From positions 186,001 to 250,000 of the forward strand of contig NZ_FMDO01000007.1 of assembly GCF_900095305.1 (NCBI RefSeq): a stretch of 64,000 nt of DNA, written 5' to 3'. The notes beneath the pieces were generated by a model, which saw only the letters and a program-made list of their open reading frames with translations, ran no database searches and was not told the DNA's origin. Below, piece after piece: positions 46,700-55,227 of this stretch (positions are counted from its first letter, which is position 1; each line of letters starts with the position of its first letter). The stretch comes from Proteiniborus sp. DW1. GTDB lineage: Bacteria > Bacillota > Clostridia > Tissierellales > Proteiniboraceae. The translations under genes and the position numbers were made by a program.

Positions 46700-47371
46700 A
46701 TGTTTGATTTTCTATCTGATTATCAAAAGAACTTTTGGAAGATGATTATGATACCAGCATTTAGTTCCACTATTCAAATAGTACTAATTACTACTATATT
46801 ATCTACAATACTAGGTTTTATTATAGCTGTTATATTAGTAATAACAAATAAAGATGGTTTACATCCAAATAAATTTATTTATCAAGTGCTATCTTTTGTT
46901 GTAAACGTAGTTCGTTCATTTCCATTTGTTATTTTGATGATATTTTTACTTCCATTTACAAAATCTTTAGTAGGTACTTCTTTTGGGGTAAAAGCTGCTG
47001 TAGTACCTTTAACTGTTTCTGCTACAGCGTTTATTGCAAGACTAATAGAAAGTGCTATGCAAGAAGTTGATAAAGATTTAATTGAAGCTATGCAGTCTTT
47101 TGGTATTTCAGATAAGCATATTATTTTTGGTGTTATTGTGTCAGAAGCAACACCAGCTATTATTTCTGGGGTTATAATTGCCACTATTGCTATTTTGGGT
47201 TCTACGGCTATGGCAGGGACCATGGGTGCTGGTGGTATTGGATCTGTTGCTATTACATACGGATATCAGAGTTTTAATAAAAAGGTAATGTATATGACAG
47301 CCTTTATTCTTGTTATAATGGTTCAGGGTATTCAGACAATTGGAAACTGGCTGTATAAGAAAATGAAATAG
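46700..47371 (+). CDS. metI: Methionine ABC transporter permease MetI
   Basis: This 223-residue permease has five membrane segments, RSFPFVILMIFLLPF, TAFIARLIESAMQEV, the ATPase-contact loop LIEAMQSFGISDKHIIFGVI and a GGIGSVAITYGYQ end, all typical of MetI. The ATG follows GTGAGGTGG. Its gene is intact, but the ATPase gene metN is reduced to a fragment and no metQ follows, so it can only work if partners are supplied elsewhere. A deleted copy of the same gene lies at 49103-49200. Confidence 0.92.
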   Translation: MFDFLSDYQKNFWKMIMIPAFSSTIQIVLITTILSTILGFIIAVILVITNKDGLHPNKFIYQVLSFVVNVVRSFPFVILMIFLLPFTKSLVGTSFGVKAAVVPLTVSATAFIARLIESAMQEVDKDLIEAMQSFGISDKHIIFGVIVSEATPAIISGVIIATIAILGSTAMAGTMGAGGIGSVAITYGYQSFNKKVMYMTAFILVIMVQGIQTIGNWLYKKMK

Positions 47372-47897
47372 TCTGTATAAGATTGTAATTCTAACTATAT
47401 TTGCCGAAGATTTGTATAGCTAGCTTTCTTTTAAAGCTAGTCTTTAAGTCACCGAGTAAGCTCATAAAGAAATTAAGAAGTCATTAGAATTTTTCAAACT
47501 GTATATTTGATGCTGTAGATGCTGTTTTAGAAGTAGCTGATAATTATGGATAATATTCTGTTAATACAAGGCTTGTAGGTTTTTCTACTGGCCTCTTTTA
47601 TTGTGTCTCATTAAAATCCTTGGTTCTACTAGGGATTCTAAAGAACTTTAACATAGAATGGATGCTTTAACAGTAGCCTAAAAATAAAGCAGTTGGTGAG
47701 TCATTATCGGCAGAAAGGGAGTTACATGAGCTGAGAAGTTCATATTAGAATTTATAAATTTTATTAATATTGACTATATTTACTATTAACATATTTGATT
47801 TGATTAAAAGCACTGTTGTGATAAAATTTTGACGAGAGTAAAGTAAAATGTGTTTGTCTAAAATGTAACAGAAATGAGAGTAGGGGGAGGTCTTAGT
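47372..47897. other. 526-bp region without intact genes after metI
   Basis: It starts with a weak hairpin (CTAACTATA.../TATAGCTAG, about 47391-47424), similar to the one after the decayed metI copy. The rest has many stops in all frames and short coding-like scraps (for example AVDAVLEVADNYG near 47512-47550), so it looks like decayed gene material. No cobalamin riboswitch motif was found. Confidence 0.45.
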
Positions 47898-49019
47898 ATG
47901 GACTACAGTGAACTAAAGCTTAGGATGAAGGATGCAAAATCAGAAATGACACCATCAGAGAGGTCAAAAAGATATTTTGCTGGTGAAGAAGTGGATCATA
48001 TTCCATATGGCTTGATTTCAATTTATGAAGCTTTGTCTGAAATCTATGGATATACGACTAGGAAAATAAATACTGATTTTAATGTTTTCGCTGAGATTAT
48101 AGAAAGAGCAAGGGATGATTATGGTTTAGAAGGAGTTAATTTAGGTTTGAGACTTAGAGGCATGGGAGCTGCTATGGGTTCAACTCTTTTCCATCCAGAA
48201 CATGGGATTGATCGTATAGAAGAACATATTTTACAGAGCTATGATGATTGGGATAAACTTGATAAGGCTGATCCATATAATAACAGAATTCTAACACCGA
48301 TGTTAGAAAAAGCAGCTAAAATAAGAGAGAAATTTCCCGAGATACCAATAAATACGGGTGTTGCAGGTCCGTTATCTACAACTATTGCAATTCGTCCAAT
48401 TGAAAAAGTTCTTAGAGATACAAGAAAGAACCCAGAGAGACTAAAAGAATTAATTGCCCTAGCTGTAGACAATTCTTTAAGATGGGTAGAGGTCTTTACA
48501 AAGGAATTTGGACCAGGTACAGTGTCTATATCAGACCCTGTTACTTGTACAGATATCTTAAGCCTAAGCCAATTTGAAGAGTTTTCTTTTCCAGAATTAA
48601 AACGATTAGTTTCAGGTCTTAAAGAGATTACAGGCTTGAAACCTTCTTTGCATATCTGCGGGCATACTAAAGGAATATGGGAAAAACTAAAGGAGTTAGA
48701 AATATCTTCTTTTAGTGTAGACAATTGTGAAGATATTGCAGAAGCCTGTGAAGTACTAGGAGGTACCTTTGCCATTGTAGGAAATGTGCCGCCAGTGGAT
48801 ATTTTAAAGAACGGTAGTATAGATGATGTAATAGAAAGCGTGAAGGAATGTATCCAAAAGAGTGCTACTTCACCGAAAGGATATATACTTTCTAGTGGAT
48901 GTCAAGTAGCAATGGGAACACCAAAGGAAAACTTAGAAGCGTATGTTTATGCAGCTAGGAAATATGGAAAGGGTGCAAAGATAGGTGAAATGCCAAGAGG
49001 CATATTAGAAGAAGACTAG
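47898..49019 (+). CDS. UroD-family (MtaA/CmuA/HemE-like) corrinoid methyltransferase 1
   Basis: This 373-residue protein of the uroporphyrinogen decarboxylase fold begins MDYSELKLRMKD and has MTPSERSKRYFAGEEVDHIP. The zinc-type motif LHICGHTKGIW (His-x-Cys) and a distal Cys in LSSGCQVAMGTPKENLEAYV follow the H-x-C...C pattern of zinc-dependent methyltransferases. Enzymes of this family move methyl groups between a substrate or cofactor and a corrinoid protein. The ATG at 47898 is chosen because AGGGGGAGG lies just upstream, trimming eight residues from the longer frame. Corrinoid protein, GTPase and activator genes follow downstream. It is probably the substrate-side enzyme; the substrate is unknown. 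Confidence 0.85.
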   Translation: MDYSELKLRMKDAKSEMTPSERSKRYFAGEEVDHIPYGLISIYEALSEIYGYTTRKINTDFNVFAEIIERARDDYGLEGVNLGLRLRGMGAAMGSTLFHPEHGIDRIEEHILQSYDDWDKLDKADPYNNRILTPMLEKAAKIREKFPEIPINTGVAGPLSTTIAIRPIEKVLRDTRKNPERLKELIALAVDNSLRWVEVFTKEFGPGTVSISDPVTCTDILSLSQFEEFSFPELKRLVSGLKEITGLKPSLHICGHTKGIWEKLKELEISSFSVDNCEDIAEACEVLGGTFAIVGNVPPVDILKNGSIDDVIESVKECIQKSATSPKGYILSSGCQVAMGTPKENLEAYVYAARKYGKGAKIGEMPRGILEED

Positions 49020-49102
49020 ATAATAGTAAAATTCCTAAAATGATAGATTAAGAGTTTTACTAATGAATTAGCTATCCTTTATATTAGAGAAGGAATTATA
49101 TT

Positions 49103-49200
49103 AGATTTTCTGTTTGATTATCAAAAGAACTTTTGGAAGATGATTATGATACCAGCATTTAGTACCACTAATTGTAATGGCTGTATAAGAAAATGAAATA
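49103..49200 (+). pseudogene. metI: Internally deleted copy of metI
   Basis: About 67 bases match the first part of metI (46704-46771) almost exactly. They then jump to the last ~28 bases (GGCTGTATAAGAAAATGAAA and stop, 47349-47370). Roughly 580 internal bases are missing and the start codon is altered (ATTAGATTTTCT). Similarity continues past the stop (TAGTCT-TAAGATT). High identity points to a recent duplication followed by deletion. Confidence 0.88.
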
Positions 49201-49224
49201 GTCTATATGTAAGATTATAATTTA

Positions 49225-49274
49225 AACTAGCTATATAAAGGGAAATTACACCCTAGTAGGTATAGCTAGTTTTT
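49225..49274 (+). terminator. Intrinsic terminator after the metI remnant
   Basis: AAACTAGCTATA pairs with TATAGCTAGTTTTT, loop about 25 bases, followed by Ts. It is related to the hairpin after intact metI. Confidence 0.75.
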
Positions 49275-49538
49275 CTATAAAATCTATCTTTATTCTAAAC
49301 CATTTTTCAATTTGACATCTTCTAATATTAATTTTAGAATTTTTAAATCGTCATCTTAGAATCTCTTAGGATTCCTAGTATTGGAACAACTTGGTGGTAA
49401 AAGTAGACAGATATATACTTAATAAAAAATATCTATACCTTAATAATTTTGTATTAATAAAATTAATTAGAAGCCTAGTAGTAACTAATATACAATATAT
49501 ATGCATGTGATATTTTTGTCAATTAAAATGGGGAAATT

Positions 49539-49838
49539 ATGCATAAATTAGACCAGATGATGCCAAATGAGAGATTGCAAGCTTTTATGACAGGTAAGGA
49601 AATGGATAGAATACTAGTTATGCCAATATTAGTATCAATTACCCATAGAGTAGTAGGGATGACACATAAAGAGAAGTTCAGCAGAAAATGAGGTAGCTGC
49701 AACATGTATATATCCTGTGCTTCGGGCTGTGATATTACACAAAATGTTCCTGTTGAAAACATAGATGCATTTATGGAAGCAGCTCGTAAGTATGGAAAAT
49801 ATCCATTAGATAAAGAGTTGTTAGGAATAGAAAACTAG
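49539..49838 (+). pseudogene. Decayed UroD-family methyltransferase gene
   Basis: The 5' end encodes MHKLDQMMPNERLQAFMTG then KEMDRILVMPILVSITHRVV, a UroD-family N terminus, and hits a TGA after KEKFSRK (49689-49691). Shifting one base restores AENEVAATC, so there is a frameshift. The 3' end encodes SCASGCDITQNVPVENIDAF and MEAARKYGKYPLDKELLG, the family's C terminus. The middle ~220 codons are missing. The TGA is not a likely selenocysteine because the core is deleted. It is a diverged paralogue of the intact methyltransferase upstream. Confidence 0.85.
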
Positions 49839-49883
49839 TATAAAATAATTGGGTTTAAATATATTATACGAGGAGGAATAAGT

Positions 49884-50552
49884 GTGAGCAAATCAAAAGA
49901 AGAACTGTTAAAACAGTTATCAGATTGTGTTTTTGAAATGGAAGATGAAGAGGTTATAAGTGTAGCACAGGAATATCTAGATGCTGGATATGACCCACTA
50001 GAGGGTATTACAGAAGGATTAGTCGATGGAATGAATAGAGCTGGAAAAATGTATGAAGAAGAAGAGTATTTTATTACAGACTTATTAATTTGTTCTGATG
50101 CTATGTACAATGGATTAGATATATTAAAGCCTCATTTGCCTCAAAAGAAACTTGAGGGAACAAAAACATATAAATGTGTTATTGGAGTTGTTGAAGGTGA
50201 CACTCATGATATAGGGAAGAACTTAGTAAAAATCATGTTAGAAACTGCTGGTTTTGAAATGTATGATTTAGGACGAGATGTACCTTTAAAAAATTTCATA
50301 GATAAAGCAAAAGAAGTAGATGCAGACCTTATTTGTCTATCAACTTTAATGACAACTACTATGCCTGGGATGAAAAGGGTTGTTGAAATGCTAAAAGAAG
50401 AGAAAATGTATGAAAAAACAAAAGTAATGATAGGTGGAGGACCTGTTTCCCAGACATACTGTGAAAAAATCGATGCTAGTGGCTATTCACCTAATGCAGT
50501 TGAAGCTGTTAAACTAGCAAAACTATTAGTTGGTATGGGTATTCCGGTGTAA
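49884..50552 (+). CDS. Corrinoid (cobalamin-binding) methyltransferase protein
   Basis: This 222-residue protein has an N-terminal helical cap (about 1-90, EYLDAGYDPLEGITEGLVDGM, shown in part) and a B12-binding Rossmann domain with VVEGDTHDIGKNLVKIML. The Asp-x-His-x2-Gly motif is the corrinoid lower ligand. It resembles MtbC/MtgC-type shuttles that carry the methyl group between two methyltransferases. The start is GTG with CGAGGAGGA upstream. It is the only corrinoid protein in the cluster, so all three UroD-type enzymes presumably act on it. It must be kept as Co(I), which the activator at 52626 can do. Confidence 0.95.
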   Translation: MSKSKEELLKQLSDCVFEMEDEEVISVAQEYLDAGYDPLEGITEGLVDGMNRAGKMYEEEEYFITDLLICSDAMYNGLDILKPHLPQKKLEGTKTYKCVIGVVEGDTHDIGKNLVKIMLETAGFEMYDLGRDVPLKNFIDKAKEVDADLICLSTLMTTTMPGMKRVVEMLKEEKMYEKTKVMIGGGPVSQTYCEKIDASGYSPNAVEAVKLAKLLVGMGIPV

Positions 50553-50571
50553 ATGATAGGAGGTTTTGATA

Positions 50572-51591
50572 TTGAATTCAAGAGAAAGACTTCTTTCTGC
50601 ATTGAAGGGAAATAAGGTGGATAGAGTTCCTTGTATTTGCCCTGGCGGAATGATGAACATGATTATAACTGAATTAATGGAAAAGACAGGAATCATATGG
50701 CCAGATGCTCATACAGATGCTAATAAAATGGCAGAGCTTGCAAGGGCTGTATATGAATATGGGATGTTTGAAAACTATGGCGTCCCATTTTGTATGACTA
50801 TTGAAGTAGAGAGTATGGGCTCAGGTATTGACATGGGCTCTAAAATTTTTGAACCTCATGTTGTTGATTATGTAATTAATTCAGTGTCAGATTATAAGGA
50901 GTTAAAAGCTTTAGATATAAATAGTGGGAGAGCTAAGGTAACAACAGATGCGATTTCAATTTTAAAAAGTAGAGGCGATGGTGTTCCTATAATTGGTAAT
51001 CTTTCAGGTCCTATTAGTGTAGCCTCATCACTTATGGATCCAGTTCCATACTATAAGGAATTAAGAAGAAAAAGAGAAGATGCTCATGAGTTTATGAAAT
51101 TTGTAACAAATCAAATTATTGAATTTGGTAAAGCTCAAGTAAAAGCAGGAGCAGATGTAATTGCCATATCTGATCCAAGTGGAACTGGAGAAATATTAGG
51201 TCCAAAATATTTTGAAGAGTATGCTGTTAAATATATTAATATGCTAATAGATGGTATTAGGGAAGTTGATGAAAATTTCCCTATAATTGTTCATATATGT
51301 GGTCAGATGCGTAGTGTATATTCTGAAATAAGAGAATTAAAAGCAGATGCTTTTAGTTTCGATGCAATTGTTAGCATAAAAGAAATAAGAGAGCATATGA
51401 GAGATAAGATTTTAATGGGCAATATAAGTTCTTTTGCTCTTGAATCTACTGATGAAGAAAAGATTAAGAAAATGACTGAAAATGCAATTAATAGTGGTAT
51501 AAATATTGTTTCACCTGCTTGTGGTCTTGGAACCCAATCATCAATGAAAAATATCCAAGCTATACTGAAAACTGTTAAAGCTGAAAGTTAA
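50572..51591 (+). CDS. UroD-family (MtaA-like) corrinoid methyltransferase 2
   Basis: This 339-residue protein begins MNSRERLLSALKGNKVDRVP and has CICPGGMMN, GSGIDMGSKI and the GNLSGPISVASSLMDP core. The zinc-type motif is IVHICGQM with distal Cys in VSPACGLGTQS, the His-x-Cys...Cys pattern seen in MtaA/MtbA. It lies 19 bases after the corrinoid protein gene. The TTG at 50572 is chosen because ATAGGAGG lies 8 bases before it; TTG at 50566 is too close. It is probably the second half-reaction enzyme, or a second substrate enzyme. A methyl acceptor other than coenzyme M is expected in a bacterium. Confidence 0.87.
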   Translation: MNSRERLLSALKGNKVDRVPCICPGGMMNMIITELMEKTGIIWPDAHTDANKMAELARAVYEYGMFENYGVPFCMTIEVESMGSGIDMGSKIFEPHVVDYVINSVSDYKELKALDINSGRAKVTTDAISILKSRGDGVPIIGNLSGPISVASSLMDPVPYYKELRRKREDAHEFMKFVTNQIIEFGKAQVKAGADVIAISDPSGTGEILGPKYFEEYAVKYINMLIDGIREVDENFPIIVHICGQMRSVYSEIRELKADAFSFDAIVSIKEIREHMRDKILMGNISSFALESTDEEKIKKMTENAINSGINIVSPACGLGTQSSMKNIQAILKTVKAES

Positions 51592-51606
51592 CAGGAAGGA
51601 GGAAAT

Positions 51607-52575
51607 ATGACTGTAAAAATAGACATTATCTCTGGCTTTTTAGGAGCTGGGAAAACAACTATGATTAAAAAGTTATTAGATGAAGATGTGTTAGGAGGCA
51701 GAATCGCCATAATAGAAAATGAGTTTGGAGAAATTAGTATAGATTCTAATAGGCTGGAAGAATCAGGCGTTGAGATAAAATCTATTTCATCTGGATGTAT
51801 ATGCTGTACACTTTCAGGAGATTTTCAATTGGCAATTAAAGAGCTTATAAAAGAACATAAGCCTAATAGAATCATAATTGAGCCAACAGGTTTAGGAAAG
51901 TTATCAGATATAATATCTACAATTAATATGACTAAAAAAACTGAAGATATTGAAGTAGATATGGCTATGACAATCGTAGATGTTTTAGAATTTGAAGATT
52001 TTATTGAAGTTTTTGGGGACTTTTTTAAAGATCAAATCCAATATGCAAATGCTATTGCTCTTAGCAAAGCTCAGTTGACTGATGAATCCAGAGTTAATAA
52101 TGTAATAAATTCTATTAGAGATATAAATACAGATGCTGCCATAATTGCATTCCCATGGAATGAGTTGGAAGCTAAGGATATTCTAGATGCAGCAAAATTA
52201 AATAAAAGAAATAAGCATATTTATGCACTAGATAACTGTGATGACGAGCACAATCATGCATATCATGACCATGTTCATGATCATAATCATGAAGAATATT
52301 CAGTTAATGCTTCATTTGATTATTGTTCTTTTGAAACTATGAAAACATATAGTGAAGAAGAGCTAGTATCTGTTTTAAATTCCCTAAGCAACTCAAAACA
52401 TGGTAAAGTTTTGAGAGCTAAAGGCTCTCTTTTAAATGATGATAAGAAGTGGGTTGACTTTGATTTTACACCTAGCAATTATGAAGTGAAAGTAGGAAAG
52501 ATAAAGACTATAGGTCAAGTCACAGTTATTGGAATTGATTTAAATAAAGATTCCATTAGAAACTTATTTAATTAA
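51607..52575 (+). CDS. CobW/G3E-family metallochaperone GTPase
   Basis: This 322-residue GTPase has Walker A SGFLGAGKTT, Mg-binding ENEFGEISID, the metal motif SGCICCTLSG (C-x-C-C), Walker B IIIEPTGLGK, a SKAQ variant of the base-specificity (N/S/T)KxD motif, and a His/Asp-rich stretch (DEHNHAYHDHVHDHNHEE, about 215-232). A CobW C-terminal domain follows. G3E proteins deliver metals such as Zn or Co. Placed between zinc-type methyltransferases and a corrinoid activator, it may load zinc into the UroD-type enzymes or assist the corrinoid; this is inference. RBS AGGAAGGAGG. Confidence 0.9.
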   Translation: MTVKIDIISGFLGAGKTTMIKKLLDEDVLGGRIAIIENEFGEISIDSNRLEESGVEIKSISSGCICCTLSGDFQLAIKELIKEHKPNRIIIEPTGLGKLSDIISTINMTKKTEDIEVDMAMTIVDVLEFEDFIEVFGDFFKDQIQYANAIALSKAQLTDESRVNNVINSIRDINTDAAIIAFPWNELEAKDILDAAKLNKRNKHIYALDNCDDEHNHAYHDHVHDHNHEEYSVNASFDYCSFETMKTYSEEELVSVLNSLSNSKHGKVLRAKGSLLNDDKKWVDFDFTPSNYEVKVGKIKTIGQVTVIGIDLNKDSIRNLFN

Positions 52576-52625
52576 ATTTCTAGAATAGTAGTGAATTCTA
52601 TTTTAGAAGCGGAAGGAAGTATGCA

Positions 52626-54350
52626 ATGCCTAAAGTAAATTTTGTAAAAGATAAAATATGTATTGAAGTTAAGGAAAATACACTTTTATTAGATGCTATT
52701 AGGAAAGCCAAACTAAGTATTGAAACTCCATGTAATGGTATGGGGTTTTGCGGTAAATGTAAGGTAATCGCTAAAGGACACCTGTCTGAACCAACTGATA
52801 GAGAAAGAAGGATTATAGATGAAGAAAAGTGCGAAAGACTATCATGTATGGCAAAGATTTTGGGTGATGTAGAAGTAGAACTAATTGAAAAGCAAAAAGT
52901 ATTAAAGACAATTAACAAGGGTTTTAGTATTGATGTAGAAGTTGATAGTCCTGTTAAATTAGTAAGACTTCCAAAAGTGAACAAATCAAGTTTTGTCCCT
53001 TATGTTGATTATATAGGATATAGAGTTAGCTCAGCAGAACTATATAAAAAGATTGCAGCTATAGAAGAAGGTAATTATGAGGAGATTTGGGGTGTAGCTT
53101 TTGAAGATAAGCTACTAGATATAACTACTTACAAGAAGACTGTGTTAGGTTTAGCTGTGGATATTGGAACTACAGGTGTTTCTTATTATTTAGTTGATTT
53201 ATCCAATGGACAAATAGTTAGAAACCTATCCTCTTTAAATCCTCAGACACAATATGGCGGGGATGTACTAACAAGGATTACATATTGCATGGAAAATCCA
53301 TCAGGAGCTGCCAAGCTTCAGGAATTAATAGTAGATGAAATAAACCATACAATTAAGAAGATTGTTGAGAATCTATATAGTATAGATGATATTTATCACA
53401 TTGCCATTGCAGCAAATACTACAATGATGCATTTATTATTAGGGATTAATCCTGAAATATTGGCTAAAGCACCATATAGAGCTGTGTTTTTAAGTTGTGA
53501 AGCTACTAAAGCAAGGGATATATGGATTAAGGCTAATAGTGAGGCTTTACTCACTATAATTCCATCTGCTTCATCATATGTAGGTGGGGATATAGTATCA
53601 GGCATTATGGCATCAGATTTTCAAGACAATAAAGAGGCTGTGTTCATAGATATAGGCACAAATGGCGAGTTGGCAGCTTTAAAGGATGGAAAGATAATAT
53701 GCACATCTACAGCAGCAGGCCCAGCATTAGAAGGTATGAATATCGAATGTGGATGCCGTGCAGAAGAAGGAGCTATAGAAAAATTTGATATTGATGAAGA
53801 CTATAATATTAATTACTCAACAATAGGAAATGCCAAAGCAATAGGAATCTGTGGTAGTGGTCTTATAGACATAGCTGGGGCATTGGTAAAAAGAGATATT
53901 GTAATGAAATCTGGCAGGTGGAATAAGAACTTTAATTCTAAATTGGCTGAAAGATTAGTAGATAAAAAGTTTTATATAACTGATGATATATTTATTTCTC
54001 AAAAGGACATAAGACAAATTCAGCTAGCTAAAGGGGCTGTAGCTGCTGGTGTAATTATGATGTTAGATGAGATAGGACTGACAATTGAAGACATACCATT
54101 AGTTTACATAGCTGGAGCTTTTGGCTATCATATTAATCCAGACAATATAATGGAGATAGGACTGATACCTAAAGGGTTTAATGGAGATATAAAGTTTTTA
54201 GGGAATACTTCACTAGAAGGTGCAAGGCTTGTCTTGATTAACAGGGATTGTTATAGAAAAGTATATGATATTAAGAGGGATATGGAAGTGTTGGAACTGT
54301 CTCTAAAAGAAAATTTTCAAGATATTTTTATTGGTCAGCTAAATTTCTAG
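52626..54350 (+). CDS. RACo-like corrinoid activation protein (2Fe-2S ferredoxin plus DUF4445/ASKHA ATPase)
   Basis: This 574-residue protein has an N-terminal plant-type [2Fe-2S] ferredoxin (CNGMGFCGKCKV and a later Cys, about 37-80), a linker, and an ASKHA-fold ATPase. The ATPase motifs are LAVDIGTTGVSYYLVDL, VFIDIGTNGELA, GICGSGLIDIAGAL and YIAGAFGYHINP. Homologues (RACo, RamA-type activators) use ATP to push an electron onto inactive Co(II) corrinoid and restore Co(I). RamA itself has a C-terminal two-4Fe-4S domain, which is lacking here, so this is RACo-like. The ATG at 52626 follows GGAAGGAAG. It supports methyl transfer via the nearby corrinoid protein. Confidence 0.92.
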   Translation: MPKVNFVKDKICIEVKENTLLLDAIRKAKLSIETPCNGMGFCGKCKVIAKGHLSEPTDRERRIIDEEKCERLSCMAKILGDVEVELIEKQKVLKTINKGFSIDVEVDSPVKLVRLPKVNKSSFVPYVDYIGYRVSSAELYKKIAAIEEGNYEEIWGVAFEDKLLDITTYKKTVLGLAVDIGTTGVSYYLVDLSNGQIVRNLSSLNPQTQYGGDVLTRITYCMENPSGAAKLQELIVDEINHTIKKIVENLYSIDDIYHIAIAANTTMMHLLLGINPEILAKAPYRAVFLSCEATKARDIWIKANSEALLTIIPSASSYVGGDIVSGIMASDFQDNKEAVFIDIGTNGELAALKDGKIICTSTAAGPALEGMNIECGCRAEEGAIEKFDIDEDYNINYSTIGNAKAIGICGSGLIDIAGALVKRDIVMKSGRWNKNFNSKLAERLVDKKFYITDDIFISQKDIRQIQLAKGAVAAGVIMMLDEIGLTIEDIPLVYIAGAFGYHINPDNIMEIGLIPKGFNGDIKFLGNTSLEGARLVLINRDCYRKVYDIKRDMEVLELSLKENFQDIFIGQLNF

Positions 54351-54363
54351 AAAAGGTGATAAA

Positions 54364-55227
54364 ATGACATCTAAAAATTTATTAAAGTGTATTGGTGAGA
54401 AGGTAGATTCAATACCTGACAGTATTTTGGAGGATTTAGGTTTGTCTTTTGAAGAGATAAATAATGATGCCTCTAAAATGGCTATCCTGTCAAAATCCCT
54501 TAAAAGATATAAGAATTCCTCGCATTGTAAAATACCTTTTTGCCATACTGTAGAAGCTGAAGCCTTTGGTTCTTCAGTGGTCTTTGACCATAAATATGGT
54601 AATAGAATTGGAGGATATGCAATTAAGGATATCAATTCAATAGATGATTTAAAAGAATTTGATTTAAGTAGAGGAAGAATTGCTGAGGTTTTAAAAGCTA
54701 TTAGTTTATTGAAGAAAGATGGAGAAAATGTAGTCCTTGATATAACAGGACCTGTTACACTTGGAACAGGTATTATAGATAGCAATGTATTTTTTAGGGC
54801 TACTAGAAAGGATATAGGCAAGGCTAATAAGTTGTTTGAATTAATCGAAAATAGTACTGTGGAGTATATACTAGAATCCATAAAAAATGGAGTTGACATA
54901 ATTTCCTATTCAGATCCAGCTGGTTCTTTAGATATAGTTGGACCAAAGTTTTTTAAAGACTTTGCAGGTAAAACTATATACAGTATTTTGAAAAGAGTTG
55001 AAGGCAAATTAGGAGACTCAGTTATTCATCTTTGTATCAAAACATCCAAATCTCTTGAATTATCTGGTTTTTTAGAGGTTGAAGAGACTAAAGTAGAAGG
55101 ACAAAGTTATTATGAAATAATTAAAAATGCTAAAAAAGAAAATAAAGATATAGAATTTTTAGGACACTGGTGTTTGAAGTCTAAAGCAAATAAAAATGAG
55201 ATAATCTGTTGTAAACTCATACCCTAG
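54364..55227 (+). CDS. Short UroD-family protein (methyltransferase 3), diverged C terminus
   Basis: This 287-residue protein is about 50 residues shorter than its neighbour at 50572. The N-terminal half matches it (SKNLLKCIGEKVDSIPDSI, KIPFCHTVEAEAFGSSV, DITGPVTLGTGIID), as does ISYSDPAGSLDIVGPKFF. The zinc-type His-x-Cys is kept (VIHLCIKTSK), but the segment leading to the distal Cys is compressed and the end reads GHWCLKSKANKNEIICC, with Cys residues in new places. It follows the activator gene by 13 bases with RBS AAAAGGTGA. It may be a specialised methyltransferase, a corrinoid-binding accessory or a decaying copy. Confidence 0.75.
   Translation: MTSKNLLKCIGEKVDSIPDSILEDLGLSFEEINNDASKMAILSKSLKRYKNSSHCKIPFCHTVEAEAFGSSVVFDHKYGNRIGGYAIKDINSIDDLKEFDLSRGRIAEVLKAISLLKKDGENVVLDITGPVTLGTGIIDSNVFFRATRKDIGKANKLFELIENSTVEYILESIKNGVDIISYSDPAGSLDIVGPKFFKDFAGKTIYSILKRVEGKLGDSVIHLCIKTSKSLELSGFLEVEETKVEGQSYYEIIKNAKKENKDIEFLGHWCLKSKANKNEIICCKLIP

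Larger units (their letters stand above)
49020..49538. other. 519-bp degenerate region holding a metI remnant
   Basis: Contains the deleted metI copy (49103-49200), its terminator (49225-49274) and about 260 AT-rich bases with no gene. Confidence 0.5.

Noticed and set aside
49689-49691. In-frame TGA as a second selenocysteine site in the methyltransferase remnant
   Set aside because: A one-base shift restores family sequence before a large deletion, so the TGA is a result of gene decay; no SECIS-like hairpin was seen.
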